A stretch of 64,000 bases of DNA, taken from Rostratula benghalensis. Its lineage: Eukaryota; Chordata; Aves; Charadriiformes; Rostratulidae. This document shows positions 38,232 to 50,200 of the stretch, piece by piece. Where the stretch lies: assembly GCA_013399305.1 (NCBI GenBank), contig VXAI01000191.1:1541362-1605361 (forward strand), in the 5' to 3' direction. Made by a program: the position numbers and the translations under genes. The notes under the pieces are model-generated. The model was not told the DNA's origin. It searched no databases and saw nothing but the letters and a program-made list of their open reading frames with translations. Positions within the stretch are counted from its first letter, which is position 1, and each line of letters opens with the position of its first letter.

Positions 38232-38425
38232 ATCACACTGAGCTTTTATGTGGCGCTCGTTATCTATAGATTTCAAAGCAATTATTTTTATAAAGAGATG
38301 CACTATCATTATTTCATTTTTTCATTGCAGGAACTAAAGAATGGGGAAGGTCCAGAAATAGTATCCAAATTTCCTAAGTCACAGTTCTTTACTTGTCCAT
38401 TAGACCTTTACACAGACCGAAAAGA
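38232..38425 (+). mobile_element. Amniote MIR/CORE-SINE-like relic
   Basis: Pieces tatctatagatttcaaagca, cactatcattatttca, attgcaggaactaaagaatg and tttcctaagtcac match in order the ancient amniote SINE seen in reptiles (ATCTATAGATCTCAAAGCAC, CAGTATCATTATCCCC, ACAGATGGGGAAACTGAGGC, TTGCCCAAGGTCAC). It lies in the presumed KCNS3 first intron. Confidence 0.55.
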
Positions 38426-41400
38426 TTTAAGTTGATCTTAAAATAAGAAAAAAAATTATGTGTATTCATAGCAGAGGACATTAAAGCTCTTTTTGAAAAG
38501 ACCTTCTTCCTTGAACACCGTATCTAACTGTCTATGTTAGACAGTCTCAGCACTCAGGCAACCCACAGAAGGGGTAGAAGCCCTTCAACTTCCTATTTGT
38601 GAGTGTGAGCAAAAGAACTCAACAAGAGATTTTTAGCTGAACCGATGCAAACTCCAGTGTGATCCCTAGCATTATTACTGAGACAGGTGAGATCAGATGT
38701 TTTCCTAAAACCTCCTCTGTAGAGAGACAGAGGTTGTGAAGGAGAAGCATTTCTTTGCTCACTTTCTCTTGGACTTAGCAAATTTCCCAGGGCAAGAAGA
38801 ATAAAACCACCTCAAACCTGAACAGATGATAAATTGGTATTGAGCCACCAATATCACTTTAGTTGTGCAACTACAGGTATGGGTAAGGCGAAATCAGGTA
38901 CTCAGTGCTAAGACCAGGTTCAGCCTCAATGCAAAACAAGGTTCAGCAGGGACTGAGCTGAGCTGTGGAGGCACCTTAAACCCTCATGGAGAAGGGAGAC
39001 AGCCGGCTTTCCCCAGCTCAGCGTTGGTGCATCTGCCAGAGGTGTGCTTTTACTTCTGGCTGAGTCCCCAGCAAAGCCGGTGTTGGACAACACGTTGCCC
39101 GTTTCGGTGCTGGGATCACTGCCAGGGACCGCAGCCACTGCTCCGGTGGCTGCCTCTTCTTTGCATCCCTCCTCCCTGCCAGCTGGGCAAGCTGAGCCCC
39201 TCATGCTCTCAGGTAAAATAAGTACCAGTTGACAAGGAGTATGTGTGAAAGGCAGATGCTGTGCAGAGTCTGGTGTTGAGCTAGGGTTGGAAGGAGAAGC
39301 AGGCTGTATGCATGCTGTTGGGCAATCTCTCGACTAACAGCCTGTCCTTCAGCTTTGGTTACTTGAAAACAGGTTGTGTCTTTTCTCCTGGAATCCCTCT
39401 CTGGCTAAGCCCATTTGTTTGCAGCACGCCTCCTGTCTAAAGGCTGCGGATTTAAAGAACTTGTTTACCTGCTACTGGGGCACGTATATTAAAAAGATCT
39501 GCCCAAGGCTAATGACTAGAAACAAGGCTCAAGTCTCTAAACTCACATCATTCCCTGCCTTGCAAATTTTCAGTTATGGGATGTCTGCCAAGGACACACA
39601 ATAAAACAGAACTCATGAATAAATAAAATGTATTCCACTAACCTGTGGATATTTTCTTCTTATCTTGCCTTTGCCCTGTCTCTTTATTCTTATTTCTTGC
39701 TCTTAATGTATTTTTTTCTCTCTCTCTTTCTCCTTTTTAATTTATGGGACACTCTTATTTTCTTCCTGTGTTGCCTCTTTACTTTCCGAGGGGGCAAGTA
39801 CCCCCAGAAAACCAGGCAGGATGCTGTCTGATTGTCCTTGTCTGGTTCTGTGTAGAGGGCCAGATCCTCAGCTGACAAAAACTGTCCTTGACTTGTTCTG
39901 CTCAATGGTTTTGCACCGGGTTAATGTCAGGTGATCACCTGCTCCAAGGTGTAACCCCATTATGTTTCTCTATTCTTTACCATTTATTCTTTCTTATACC
40001 CCACTTCCTTCTGGCCCCTTTTATTTTTTCCATATTTTGCTGGTGCTTTTTCCCTTTATATGCTACTTTCCATTTTATTTGAGTATGTTCTAGTCTGTCT
40101 TGTCTTACCATCACTCATAATGTATCTGAAGTCCTAACAGTAGTGTGTTAAACTGCTGTCATCTGTCATTTGTGGATAACTTGCCCATTTTTTCTTAGAA
40201 GGCAGCGTTCTGTATGTGACAGCAGTTGCTTGTAATTGTTTTCTTTGGGTGGTTTTTTTTTTTTTTCCCCCCATTCTGTTCTGGAAGAGATGACTTCTAA
40301 AATATTTACCTAGCTTGGAGAGAAGGTGGTGTTGACCATGGTGGTCTGGAGTTTCTGAGGGGGCTCATTCCACAGTCATGATCTTGTTTTCAAGAGAGAT
40401 TTGTCTCCTGGAAAGGTGAGCTGTATCACTTATGTTAGAGGGTCCCACTGTGGTTGCTGTTCTTGTTCTGGAGCTTAGTTTACTCTGGATTCAGGCCCGA
40501 GACCTTGATTTTTCATGTGCTATTCTGCAAGGAGCTAGGGTAAGGCTGCAGTAAACATGGTGGTCTCTGTGGTTGGAGTGTTGGTAACGTTGATATAAAG
40601 GATTGTGGAAGGCTTCACTCATTTCTACTTCTTTTAATTGTTTCCTTCATTGATATCTGTCTGCTGGATGCTCCTTAAGTCTTTGCTCTTAACATAATTT
40701 TCTGTTCCCCGCGCCTTTATCCTCAAGCTCCCCAGTTCACCTTCTTGCCCTTCACGCTGAAGTGCCTTATCCATTTTGCCCTCCCATCCCCGACAGGTGA
40801 GTGGGGATGGAGGTGAGAGATCTTGATTTCCTGGCTCTCATAGCTGCTGAGGAATTGCTGGGAGGTGGCACAAGGGAGGTGGCACCCTGCTCTGTTCAGG
40901 GCGGCCACACGCCCTGGCTGCAGACATCAGCCTGGCTTCAGTTTGCTCTGTGTCTGTTGCCGTCTCTCGCAGGTAGGTTTATGTCTTGAAGGTTGAACTT
41001 GGGCAGGGGGAGCTGCTTGATTCTAGTCTGGCAGAATCGACCCACGTGGGGTGCATTGCACCTTCCTTACCTCTGCCAGCGGCAGCAAGAGATGCGAGTT
41101 GTCCCCTCTCGTCCTGCAAGGGGTTGTGCTGGCAAGGTGTGCGTGCCCTGGGAGTGCACCTATCCTGCTGCAGCTCCCTGTGCTTTGAACAGGATTGTTG
41201 TGGGGTAAAGGGTAATGAGTGAACTTTTCTCTTTTCCCTGTTTGGGGAAAATGTTGGTCTTGCCAGCCTGCCAGTCAAAACCAGCAAAGGCCACACGGAT
41301 GAAATGGAGCATGGCTGGTTTAAGGAGGACAGGATATTGATCTTCTGAGACAGAGAGAATTTTGCTTTCCTTTTTTTCCCCTCATCTTTTGAACATTTTT

Positions 41401-41609
41401 GTCCTTTGTTTATCAACTTGGACGAGCAATTTAGATGCCAACTGATACCTTAAAACCCAGTTATTTCTTCCATGTTTTTAATCATTCTAGTCCAGTGCTA
41501 TTCTAATGACAGGCTCAGAGCTCAACCCGTGGAGAGGGCTGGTGGTCCCTCTTTTCCTTCAGTTTTCACTAAAAGCAAAGCAAAGTCAGAGGCTTTATGG
41601 ACTTGGGCA

Positions 41610-41768
41610 TGTTGAATTAGAACATGCTGACCTGCTACGTGATGTTGAGCAGGTCATTTCTCAAGTCACTGGTTCAGCTTCCAAAGCATGGAGCTCGAGG
41701 CATCCACCTAAGCAGTTTTAAGTTAATAAAGTGCTGTGAGATTTATGGACAAAAACTGTGATATTCTT
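41610..41768 (+). mobile_element. MIR/CORE-SINE-like relic
   Basis: cgtgatgttgagcaggtcat corresponds to the MIR GTGACCTTGGGCAAGTCACT block, and aataaagtgctgtgagattt then atggacaaaaactgtgat to the AAAGTGCTTTGAGATCCTTGGATGAAAGG-like 3' part. Confidence 0.45.
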
Positions 41769-43775
41769 GTAAAACTTAGTATTAGCAGTTTTCTGCCCTG
41801 AATAGGGGGAATTTTTGTTGTTGTTTTGTTCTTTTTCTCTGAGCCTAACAAATTGATTGCTGCTGTTGATGTAACTACAGGCAGGTTACCTGTGGGAGGC
41901 AGACAGCCAACTTAGGGAAAAAAAATAATCTATGAACAGCTTTGATTTGCATGGAGGAGTTAAGACACAGCCTGGGTACTTTGATTAAAGTTGGAATTAT
42001 TTCTGATAGCTCTGCTCTGCTCCTTGCTCCTCTTCTATCAACTATCCTTGAGGTGACAGGAGCCAGTGCTGCTTCCAGTGGTGTTAACTGCTGTGAAAGC
42101 TTCGTCTCAGAAACCTCCTTGATGCCAGGGGAGAGTGTGTTGCAGAGGGCAAGGAGATTCTCACTCTCGACTTCAGGGAGAGAAGAATCAACCTCATAGT
42201 ATGTGGGACGCAGTGATAAAACTACAGTATTACTTTAGTGTGCAATTATTGTCAATCAGTATGTTCAAAAGGGGCGTGGTGGAGGTAGGATAGGTCCCAA
42301 AGAAGACTACTTTTTATTGAAGGTTTTATTATATCTTTTATCTTCTCTCTCTTTCTTTTTTTTTTTTAATTAAAATTCTTCAGTTATCTGAATCATTGTA
42401 ACTGCTGATTTAACTGGATGATGTTTCCAAAGCTGTTTTGTAATTTTATGAACTCTATTTATTGCCAGTTGAAAGAAAAACAAATAGAGCCATAAGTTAG
42501 TTTTTGGTTTGGAAAATAACTATCTCATTACTGCAGTACAAATTTAAATCAGACCTTTATGGTTTAGCCCTAGCTAGTGACAAGCATTGAGTGATGGTTT
42601 TAGGGGCAGACACCTTTTCCCTGAATAAGCAACTGAAAAGGATGCTGCCTTGTATATTCTTTTTAAGCTAAGAAGATCTGTGTGTCTCCCTCCCCAGTGC
42701 AGTATTTGCACGGAAAAGGACAGACAGTTTGGATCGATACTGCTCTTTTAATTCACCCATGAAATTGGTAAAAGCTTGAGCTGAACAAGGCGGATAACCT
42801 GGGTCCTTGCTAGTATTTTAGTCCGGTGCCATTAGTCCAGAAATAGTAATGGTGTTTATGGTCTCATTTTTTGTAAGCTGTTCTTTTCAGGGAGTTGTGA
42901 TTTTGTGGTACTGTTTGCTGCATGTTAGGCCGAGGGAGAGAACAGCAGTTGTTTTGATTAATTTGTTAGGGTGACAAAAGAGCAAAAAACTAAGGAAAAG
43001 TTAGCTCTCTGGGTCTCCTAATATATTTGATGCTCAAATAAGAGTTGTTATGGGACACATCGAAACATGTTACTCTTAAAAATGGGAAAAGCTTAATCTG
43101 CTTAATCTTGCTGCTAGGCAAAGTGCTGATTCCTGATTTTCTGGGATGCTCCATTCCTTTCCTGGCCATGAAGCCAGCCTTTTCTGAGGTCTTCTGTAAA
43201 TGCTAGAGGCCAGGAATGTGTTTCAGCCTTCTTAAGTTTGGCACTGAGCAAAAGCTCCAGTTCAAGGTAATACTTAAGGCTTGTTCATTAGCTTGTAAGA
43301 AGTCACACTCTTTTTGCTTGTGTATATCCACCGCTATCTGAAAAGTTTGGACTGAGTCTCAGCTGGCATCTTTGACAGCTCCTGGCCCTAGGCCTGGAGC
43401 TTGGATCTTAGGCAATTAGATATGTTTCTCTTAGTGATAAATCTTACTGATTTCAGCTGATATCAAGTGTTTATGTATTCAGATACAAAGCCTGAACTTT
43501 AAAGATCTTTGAGGCCTCTGGGACCCGTGGGAAACTGCTGCACAAATGGAGCGAGAGGCAGAAGTTGTCATTTTAATCTCCGAGGTTTTACTAAGCACAT
43601 ACTGAAGTACTTCGTTCCAACACAGACAAAAAGAAAGAAATGTAAATTCAGGTGTCTTCTTCCTCCTGGTAAGTTGTGAATTAGCATTGCTTCTAAGGCC
43701 AAACTAAGGTTTTCTGCTTAAAGTGGTGTTTGCTTCAAGTAGCAGCTTATAAAAGGAAATTACCAAGCAAAACAA

Positions 43776-43791
43776 ATATATATATATATAT
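43776..43791. repeat. (TA)n microsatellite
   Basis: About eight TA units. Confidence 0.85.
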
Positions 43792-44889
43792 TGCTCTTAA
43801 ATTCATTCCTTCCAATGCACTGCATATGCTTAATTAAGTCTAATTCTTTCTCTGAAGGTAGGCAGTTTCAGCTCTTCCTCTGGACCTGTTGGTCTGAACT
43901 GCCTCCATATTCTTCATGCCTTCAAAATATCATTGGGCTTGGTGTAGGAGTTTATGAATCTGTCTGCCTGAAGTTTAGCCCCTGCAAAAACCTAAGAAAT
44001 CCCTCATCCTGTTAAGTCTTCTGCAAAACCTCTCCTATTTTTGCAGATTTACCCAGCCACCTGTCTTCATTTTGCTTCTCTGGACGTCTGTATAGTTCAT
44101 CTTAGGCATTCGAAATATGTGGTTGTAAAAATAAGGTGGGATAAAGAAGGAGAGGAAGGGCTGTCTCTGGCGCCTAAAATTCCTTCTAATTTGGCTTGGC
44201 TTTTTGTTTTGTTTTAAACTTTCTGTCATTAGAAGGCAATAGTAAAAAATACACCTGAGTAACTATGAAGCCTGACACGGGTCTGAGTAAATGACTGTAT
44301 TGTGATGGACTGTGCAAGCACATGTATTAACATTGCCAGAATCCAGCCCACACACTGACAGTACCTTACAGGTTGTGCCAACACAGAGGATTATTTTGCA
44401 TAGGTAAATCCAGGTGTTAGTAGCTACTCAACACTTCCTGGAAAAAAAAAAAAAAAAAAGATGGGTAATCACACTGACAGGTGCTGAGATGAGTTGCAGT
44501 GGTAATGTTTATTTAGTAAAAAACCTTATTTGCTGGCTGTTCATTTTTGTGTACTATGACACTGCCTCTGCTATTTCTGTGAATATTCAATTTAACAGTG
44601 GTGCTGCGATGCAGTTTTATATCTTAGCCTGTCATATGCTTGCTCCATACATTTTTTTGGCACTGTCCTTTCTTGCTGGATGCTTTGTGGGGACAACCAA
44701 GTTGAAGTAAGTGAGGAAAATACCTTTGGTTTTTGAGGACTGAGATGGCTAATACTACACTGATATGCTGATGGGATACTGTTAAAACAGGATTTCAACA
44801 TCCTGGAGAAATTCTGTCTGGACTGCAGTAGCCCCCCCATACCAGTACCTTTTGGGGGGGTGACTGAATGTAATGCAGCTCTCTAGAGA

Positions 44890-45485
44890 AGGACATGGGC
44901 ACCCTGGAAGGCAATGTGTTGAACACAGGTGAGTAGTGTGCCCTTGCAATGAAGGCTAGTTGCATCCTGGGCTTTATTAGCAAGGCTGTAGCCAGCAGGA
45001 CCACAGCAGCAGTTATTCTTCCCTGCTTGGCACTGTGGGACTGTGTCTGCAGGACTGTGTCCAGATTTGGGCTGTCTCTGCTACAGATATTGACATACTG
45101 GAGTGAGTCCTGCAGAAGGCCATAAAAGTGGTTGGATGTAGGAGCACACAGCATACAAGGAGAGGCTGACAGAGATGAATTTGTTCAATCCAGAGAAGAG
45201 AAGGTGCAGGGGAAACCTTGCTGTGGCCTACAGTTACCTGATAGGTAACTTTTTCTGAGATGCATAGCAGTGGGATGCAACCCGGTGAAACCAAGTTGGA
45301 TCAAAAAGAGCATCTGATTAGACTTTAGGAAAAATATTTTCACCATTCAACATTGGCTCAGGTTGTCCTGAGAGTTTGGGAAATCATGGAGATAGTCAAA
45401 ACTTAATTGGCCCTGAACAGGCTGCTCTAATTGGACTAGCTTTGAGCATTGGGTTGGACAGTATGACCTCTGAAGGACTTTTTAA
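44890..45485 (+). mobile_element. Older CR1 LINE fragment
   Basis: Order of CR1 3' blocks: gggctttattagcaaggctg, actgtgtccagatttgggct, tggagtgagtcctgcagaag, tccagagaagagaaggtgca, attggactagctttgagc and a final ggacagtatgacctctgaag. Moderately diverged and without an obvious intact tail. Confidence 0.7.
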
Positions 45486-46529
45486 AGGCAAATTAGTTTG
45501 TGATGCTACCTAGAAAGTCAACAGAAGGGATGGAACAAAGTGATGTCCAATGTAGGACTCTTGAGCACGTGTCCCAAAATCTGAATGCTCCAAGAAATTG
45601 CGGTTTCTGGATGTTTAAGTAGAGATAAGGCTTATGCAGTGTTAGGTTCTGTGGTGTCCTTGCACACAGTGGCTCTGAGCAGTATGTCCCCAGAGTTTGT
45701 CTGCATCAAATGTTTCTGTTACACCTCAATGCTACAGCCTGTCTCCCACTATGAGATGTCACCTGATAGACACAGCTGGCTGGTTTGCCATGCTGGACCA
45801 GCTGCTCCCAGTGTTAACTGTAAGGTTGCACCCAGTTCCTTTTTTGCATCCAGAGGTTTCTGTGCTCAAGAAAGTCTGTCTCGCAGATATTCTCTCCAGC
45901 TGCCTTCACATATCCTCCCATAGCATGTGGCCTCATGTTGTGCATGCTCACACACTGCAAAAATTATTTGGATGCACTGATTGTTGGATCGAAGCAAACT
46001 GCAGGACTTATATAAGAGCGTTCTGGAGCTCTGCTTCAGAGTTGTCTTGGGTCAAAAGGTTTTTCATTTGAAGAACACAGTCTCCTTTAGTGAAATTAAC
46101 ATGCCTCAAACACAAACGTTTTTTACAGTTTTTCAGTTGAAGGTTTCACCCAAAATATCCACCACAACAATAGCTTGTGTTCTTGTTGCCTAAGAGACTC
46201 TGCAAGTGTCTTGGAGAATTTCACCATGATAAAATTGTTTATCTCTGAGATTAATGGACTTTTTTTCAAAACATAAAAAAAAATAACTACCATGTAACTT
46301 TAGCTACTCAGTCTGCCAAGTAAAATTTGATAGATGGCAAAGGAAGAAAATGAACTGTTACGAAGAATTTGTAGACAGCCTGTCTACATCTACATCTACA
46401 TTCTGCTGTCCATCCTCAGTGACTCCATCCCCATTCCGAATCTACTCTAAGTATGGGCCCGAACTCAACAAGATGCTCAAGTGTCTGTTAGGAAAACAAT
46501 TTTGCAAGAATAAGGGTATTCAAGCACTG

Positions 46530-46660
46530 GACTAGATTCCACAACCTCTCTGGGCAGACTTTATCGTGGGAGATTAAATAAACATCTGTCAAAAATTATT
46601 TAGGAATAACTGATCCTGCCTCGAGGTGGAGGAGGGATTGAATTATATTACTCATCAAGA
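46530..46660 (+). mobile_element. Ancient CR1-like 3' relic
   Basis: The pieces tggactagattccacaacct, aataaacatctgtc and taactgatcctgcctcgagg follow the order of an old CR1 subfamily 3' end (aacacctgtcaggg then ggtcctgcctcagcg). Confidence 0.5.
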
Positions 46661-46861
46661 TCCATTCCTGACTTGATTTGTGTAGTCCATGGTTTATCAC
46701 CAACATAACAATTTAATTTATAAATAAAAACCTCAAAGTGACTGAGATACACCCATAACATCTGTAGTGGTGGGAGAGATTTTTTTCTTAAGCGTTTTAT
46801 CCCGAAGCCAGGACTTTACAGGCTAAAACTATAATGGATTCAAAAGTTATGGTCAAAAGTT

Positions 46862-46874
46862 GGGGGGGGGGGGA
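46862..46874. repeat. Poly(G) run
   Basis: 12-13 consecutive G residues. Matching poly(C) runs occur at about 35283-35300 and 35463-35474. Confidence 0.9.
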
Positions 46875-47189
46875 GGTTGAGTGATTTAGCACTGTGCCTG
46901 CCCTTTTAGCTATTTTGGTCCTGCGACTGAGAGTTAGTGGAGGTGTGATTGATAGCACGGGCAGGACTGATTTCATGTGTCTCCTAACAGTTTTTCCTGC
47001 TATGGTGTACTACAGTGTTTACATTCTACCTGGGTTTACGTTCATAGATGTCTCTTCCCAGCCTAAGGTGGAAAAGCCCTACATTATGGAGTGCATGGAT
47101 CTGCCATTGTTCAGAACAAGTTCTTCACCAAGCAAAACTGACTGCTGTGACTGGACTTTGCATCCTTTAGAAACATTATCTCGCTTCTA

Positions 47190-47213
47190 AAAATATAAAT
47201 AAATAAATAAATA
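47190..47213. repeat. (AAAT)n microsatellite
   Basis: About five AAAT units. Confidence 0.85.
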
Positions 47214-50200
47214 ACTCGACAAAGATGAGGAGAGGGAAGAGATAATCTAGGAGCAGAAATGATTGGTGGTCTTGCAGCATCAGGAAACATCTGTGCTAGG
47301 AACCGGAGGACAATTCCTCAGACTCCAAAGTGAGAAATAAGAATAACTATTTTTCCTTTATAATCAGGAAATGTAGGATGGAATAAAAAACTTTGAGTAT
47401 CAGGTCAATCTTCATGGTAAGTGAATGAAATCTTAATTTTAGCTCTCTGTTCGCTTTTCTACAAGTCACCAAACTCTGTATTCATATCCTTAACATGGAA
47501 GAATTATGGTTCACTGTGAGTATAATTAACCTCTGTGCAGAGGCTTGTGAACCATTAACACTCTTGAAAGTCACACTCTTGAAAACTCAGGAGAGACTTA
47601 AATGGTTCCTACATCTGTGTATTAGAGAAAAAAAATCTCATGTCTAATTGTTTATCCCTGTATGTTAGGACTGGAGAAGGTTGTAGTGGTGAGGTAGGTT
47701 ATGTGGTTTGCCACTTCTACCATCATAGCCTCTCAGTGCAACCACTCACTCTTGCAACTGCACTATAAATGCAGGAATGATATTTAGATTTCCTCCTGTA
47801 TCTAAACGTGCTTTTTAAAAAAGAGGCAAACAAAAAAGGAAATATCCGAAGATGACATATTTCAGGAAAAATGAGCCTGCACAGGATCATTAACAGGGCA
47901 TTTGACTAATTTTGCTGGACAACAGCAGCACCATGTGTGTTAAACAGAGGCTAATGAACCTGCTGCTGAGTCCAGTTAGAGACTGTCCTTTCTGTTTGGG
48001 AGGGGAATCCTATAAATCACTTCTTTTTCTTTAATTGCCTGCTATAGGGCTACTCTGTCAGAATGCATATGACTGTGGCTCTGGGCTCAGTGTCTCAGGG
48101 TACCAGTACCTGGTTTGGTACGTGCTCACTTCTGAGGGGACTGAGAAGAGAAAAATGGTGTTGAGGGGGTGTGGGCTGCGCTTGTTCACGGGCAGCAGAT
48201 CTGCTGTCTGACCTGAGGCGTGCTGCTTTCCCTGTCTGGGTATCTGCATCCTTGTATTTGCTTAGGTAATTAACCTTTCAAAGCCAAACTACCTCAAGCT
48301 ATCTCGTGAAATAGACTTTCACTAAGAACTTCCTTAGACTCTAGACTAATCTAACGATAAAAGAATGATGCTGGATTTTATTTATTTAGTTATTTATTTA
48401 AAGAAATATGCTGATGTACCTTTATTCCATGTCAGTTTTCCTATATGGGAAAGTACCTGATGCTGGGATCATTGTCAGATGTTCTTGACCACTAATGGTA
48501 CTACAAATTACCTAATAGGCATACCAATAGTATTGTTTTGTTCATCACGGTTATTGGAGAAGTACTCAAATAGCAACAGTGTAGGACTCAGTGGAAAATG
48601 CAGTACAGAATATTAATTTGAGGAAAGGAATCTCTATAAACTGTCCTCATTACAGAGATCCTTTGACCTACAAGTTACAAGGCTCACTTCAAAGAGTACT
48701 TCTTGTTTTGAAACTGTGCTTTTGATGGGTGTCATTAAGATGAGCTGTCAAACAACATTATTGCCAAAAGCATTAACCTGAAGAGAGAGAATTTGGTTTA
48801 CCATCAAACCACAACAATGCTGCCCTGGTCGTGGTAACGTCTTTGAGATCTTCTAATCTTCTTACATTTTTGGTGAACTTCAGTGTCTGGGACAGCATAG
48901 CTCAAGGAAATGCTTAGTGTGGTCAGCTCTCTGTGGAAACCAACAAATATTGTAAGTGCAGCTTTATAACTATGTTTAATTGGTGGGAATTTACAGGTAG
49001 AGTTTCAAGTAAATGCATTTTAATCTGTCAGTTCCACTTAGTTAAGGTGGATAATGATCTTCTAATTTATAAGAACAGAATATAAATTACAGAGTGTTTG
49101 GGAATGTTGCAAGGTGCAAGCCTTATTAGCTGTCATAATGTATGTTATCTCTGGGAGTTTTTTAAGTTAGGAAGGAGATATCTTTTCCTAATTTATTTTC
49201 TTTAAATCATTTTACAAGATGTCATTCTGATAGCTGGGTGGTATTAGATCTAGCGTGCTGCTCTTTGTATGTATGAGAAAGCAATTCAGATCACTGACTG
49301 CATTCCCAAAGAAGCTTCTGTCATGCTGATGCTACAACCAGCACTGTTTTTCCTTGCCCCTTTCTCCTACCCACCCCTTGGCAGCCTCCTCGTAGTGAAA
49401 ATCAGCAGAATTTAACTTTGAGAGGATTCATTTTACCTAGTATTAACCATATGCAAGTTAGACACCTTATGACATTAGTCACGTAGGCTGGTTATCTAGT
49501 CAATAGAGATGGGTTTGTCCAGTGGGTGATTCACTCCTAAACACATGTGCCTAAGCTAAGCTAAGTGTGAGCCCTGGGCTGGAGGTGCTTATTCTTCTGT
49601 TCTTGTGTTCTTTCACACTGTGCTCTTTTCCATTTCTTTCTTATGCAGTCTTTTGGAGGAGGCATTGTTTTAATAGAAAGTGTATTGTATTCAATATTTA
49701 AATAATTTTATATGTTATTATCATCAGTGCTCCCGTCAGCCACTGTTTCCAAATGATGATTATTTCTTTGTCATCTACATTTTATTGGAAAGATGGACAA
49801 ACATTTGGCACATCTTTAGTTTCTGAAATGGTCTGGTGACATCAGTAGAATTGTACTAGGTGTGAACTTAGCCAAGTAGGCTTATGTGGAAGCAACATCA
49901 GAACAAATTTTGGCCCTGGATGTTTCAATTCAAACTTTATTTGCCCAAGGTCTCCTGGGAGGTTGTATTAAATCTATTTTAAGAGAAATGTAGTTGCATA
50001 ATTATATTATTTTCATGGCATTTTAATGCAATATTCTGGATAGAGGATGTAATTGCCAATGGAATAGAAAAAATAAATGACACCTGAGCAAATAATTTAG
50101 CAGACAGATTTGTCCTCTTTGCCTCACAGAATGTCCATAACCACAGACCAGTTTCTTCAGATGGTCTTGCTATTTGCACTGGATGACTTTTTTAAGCTAA

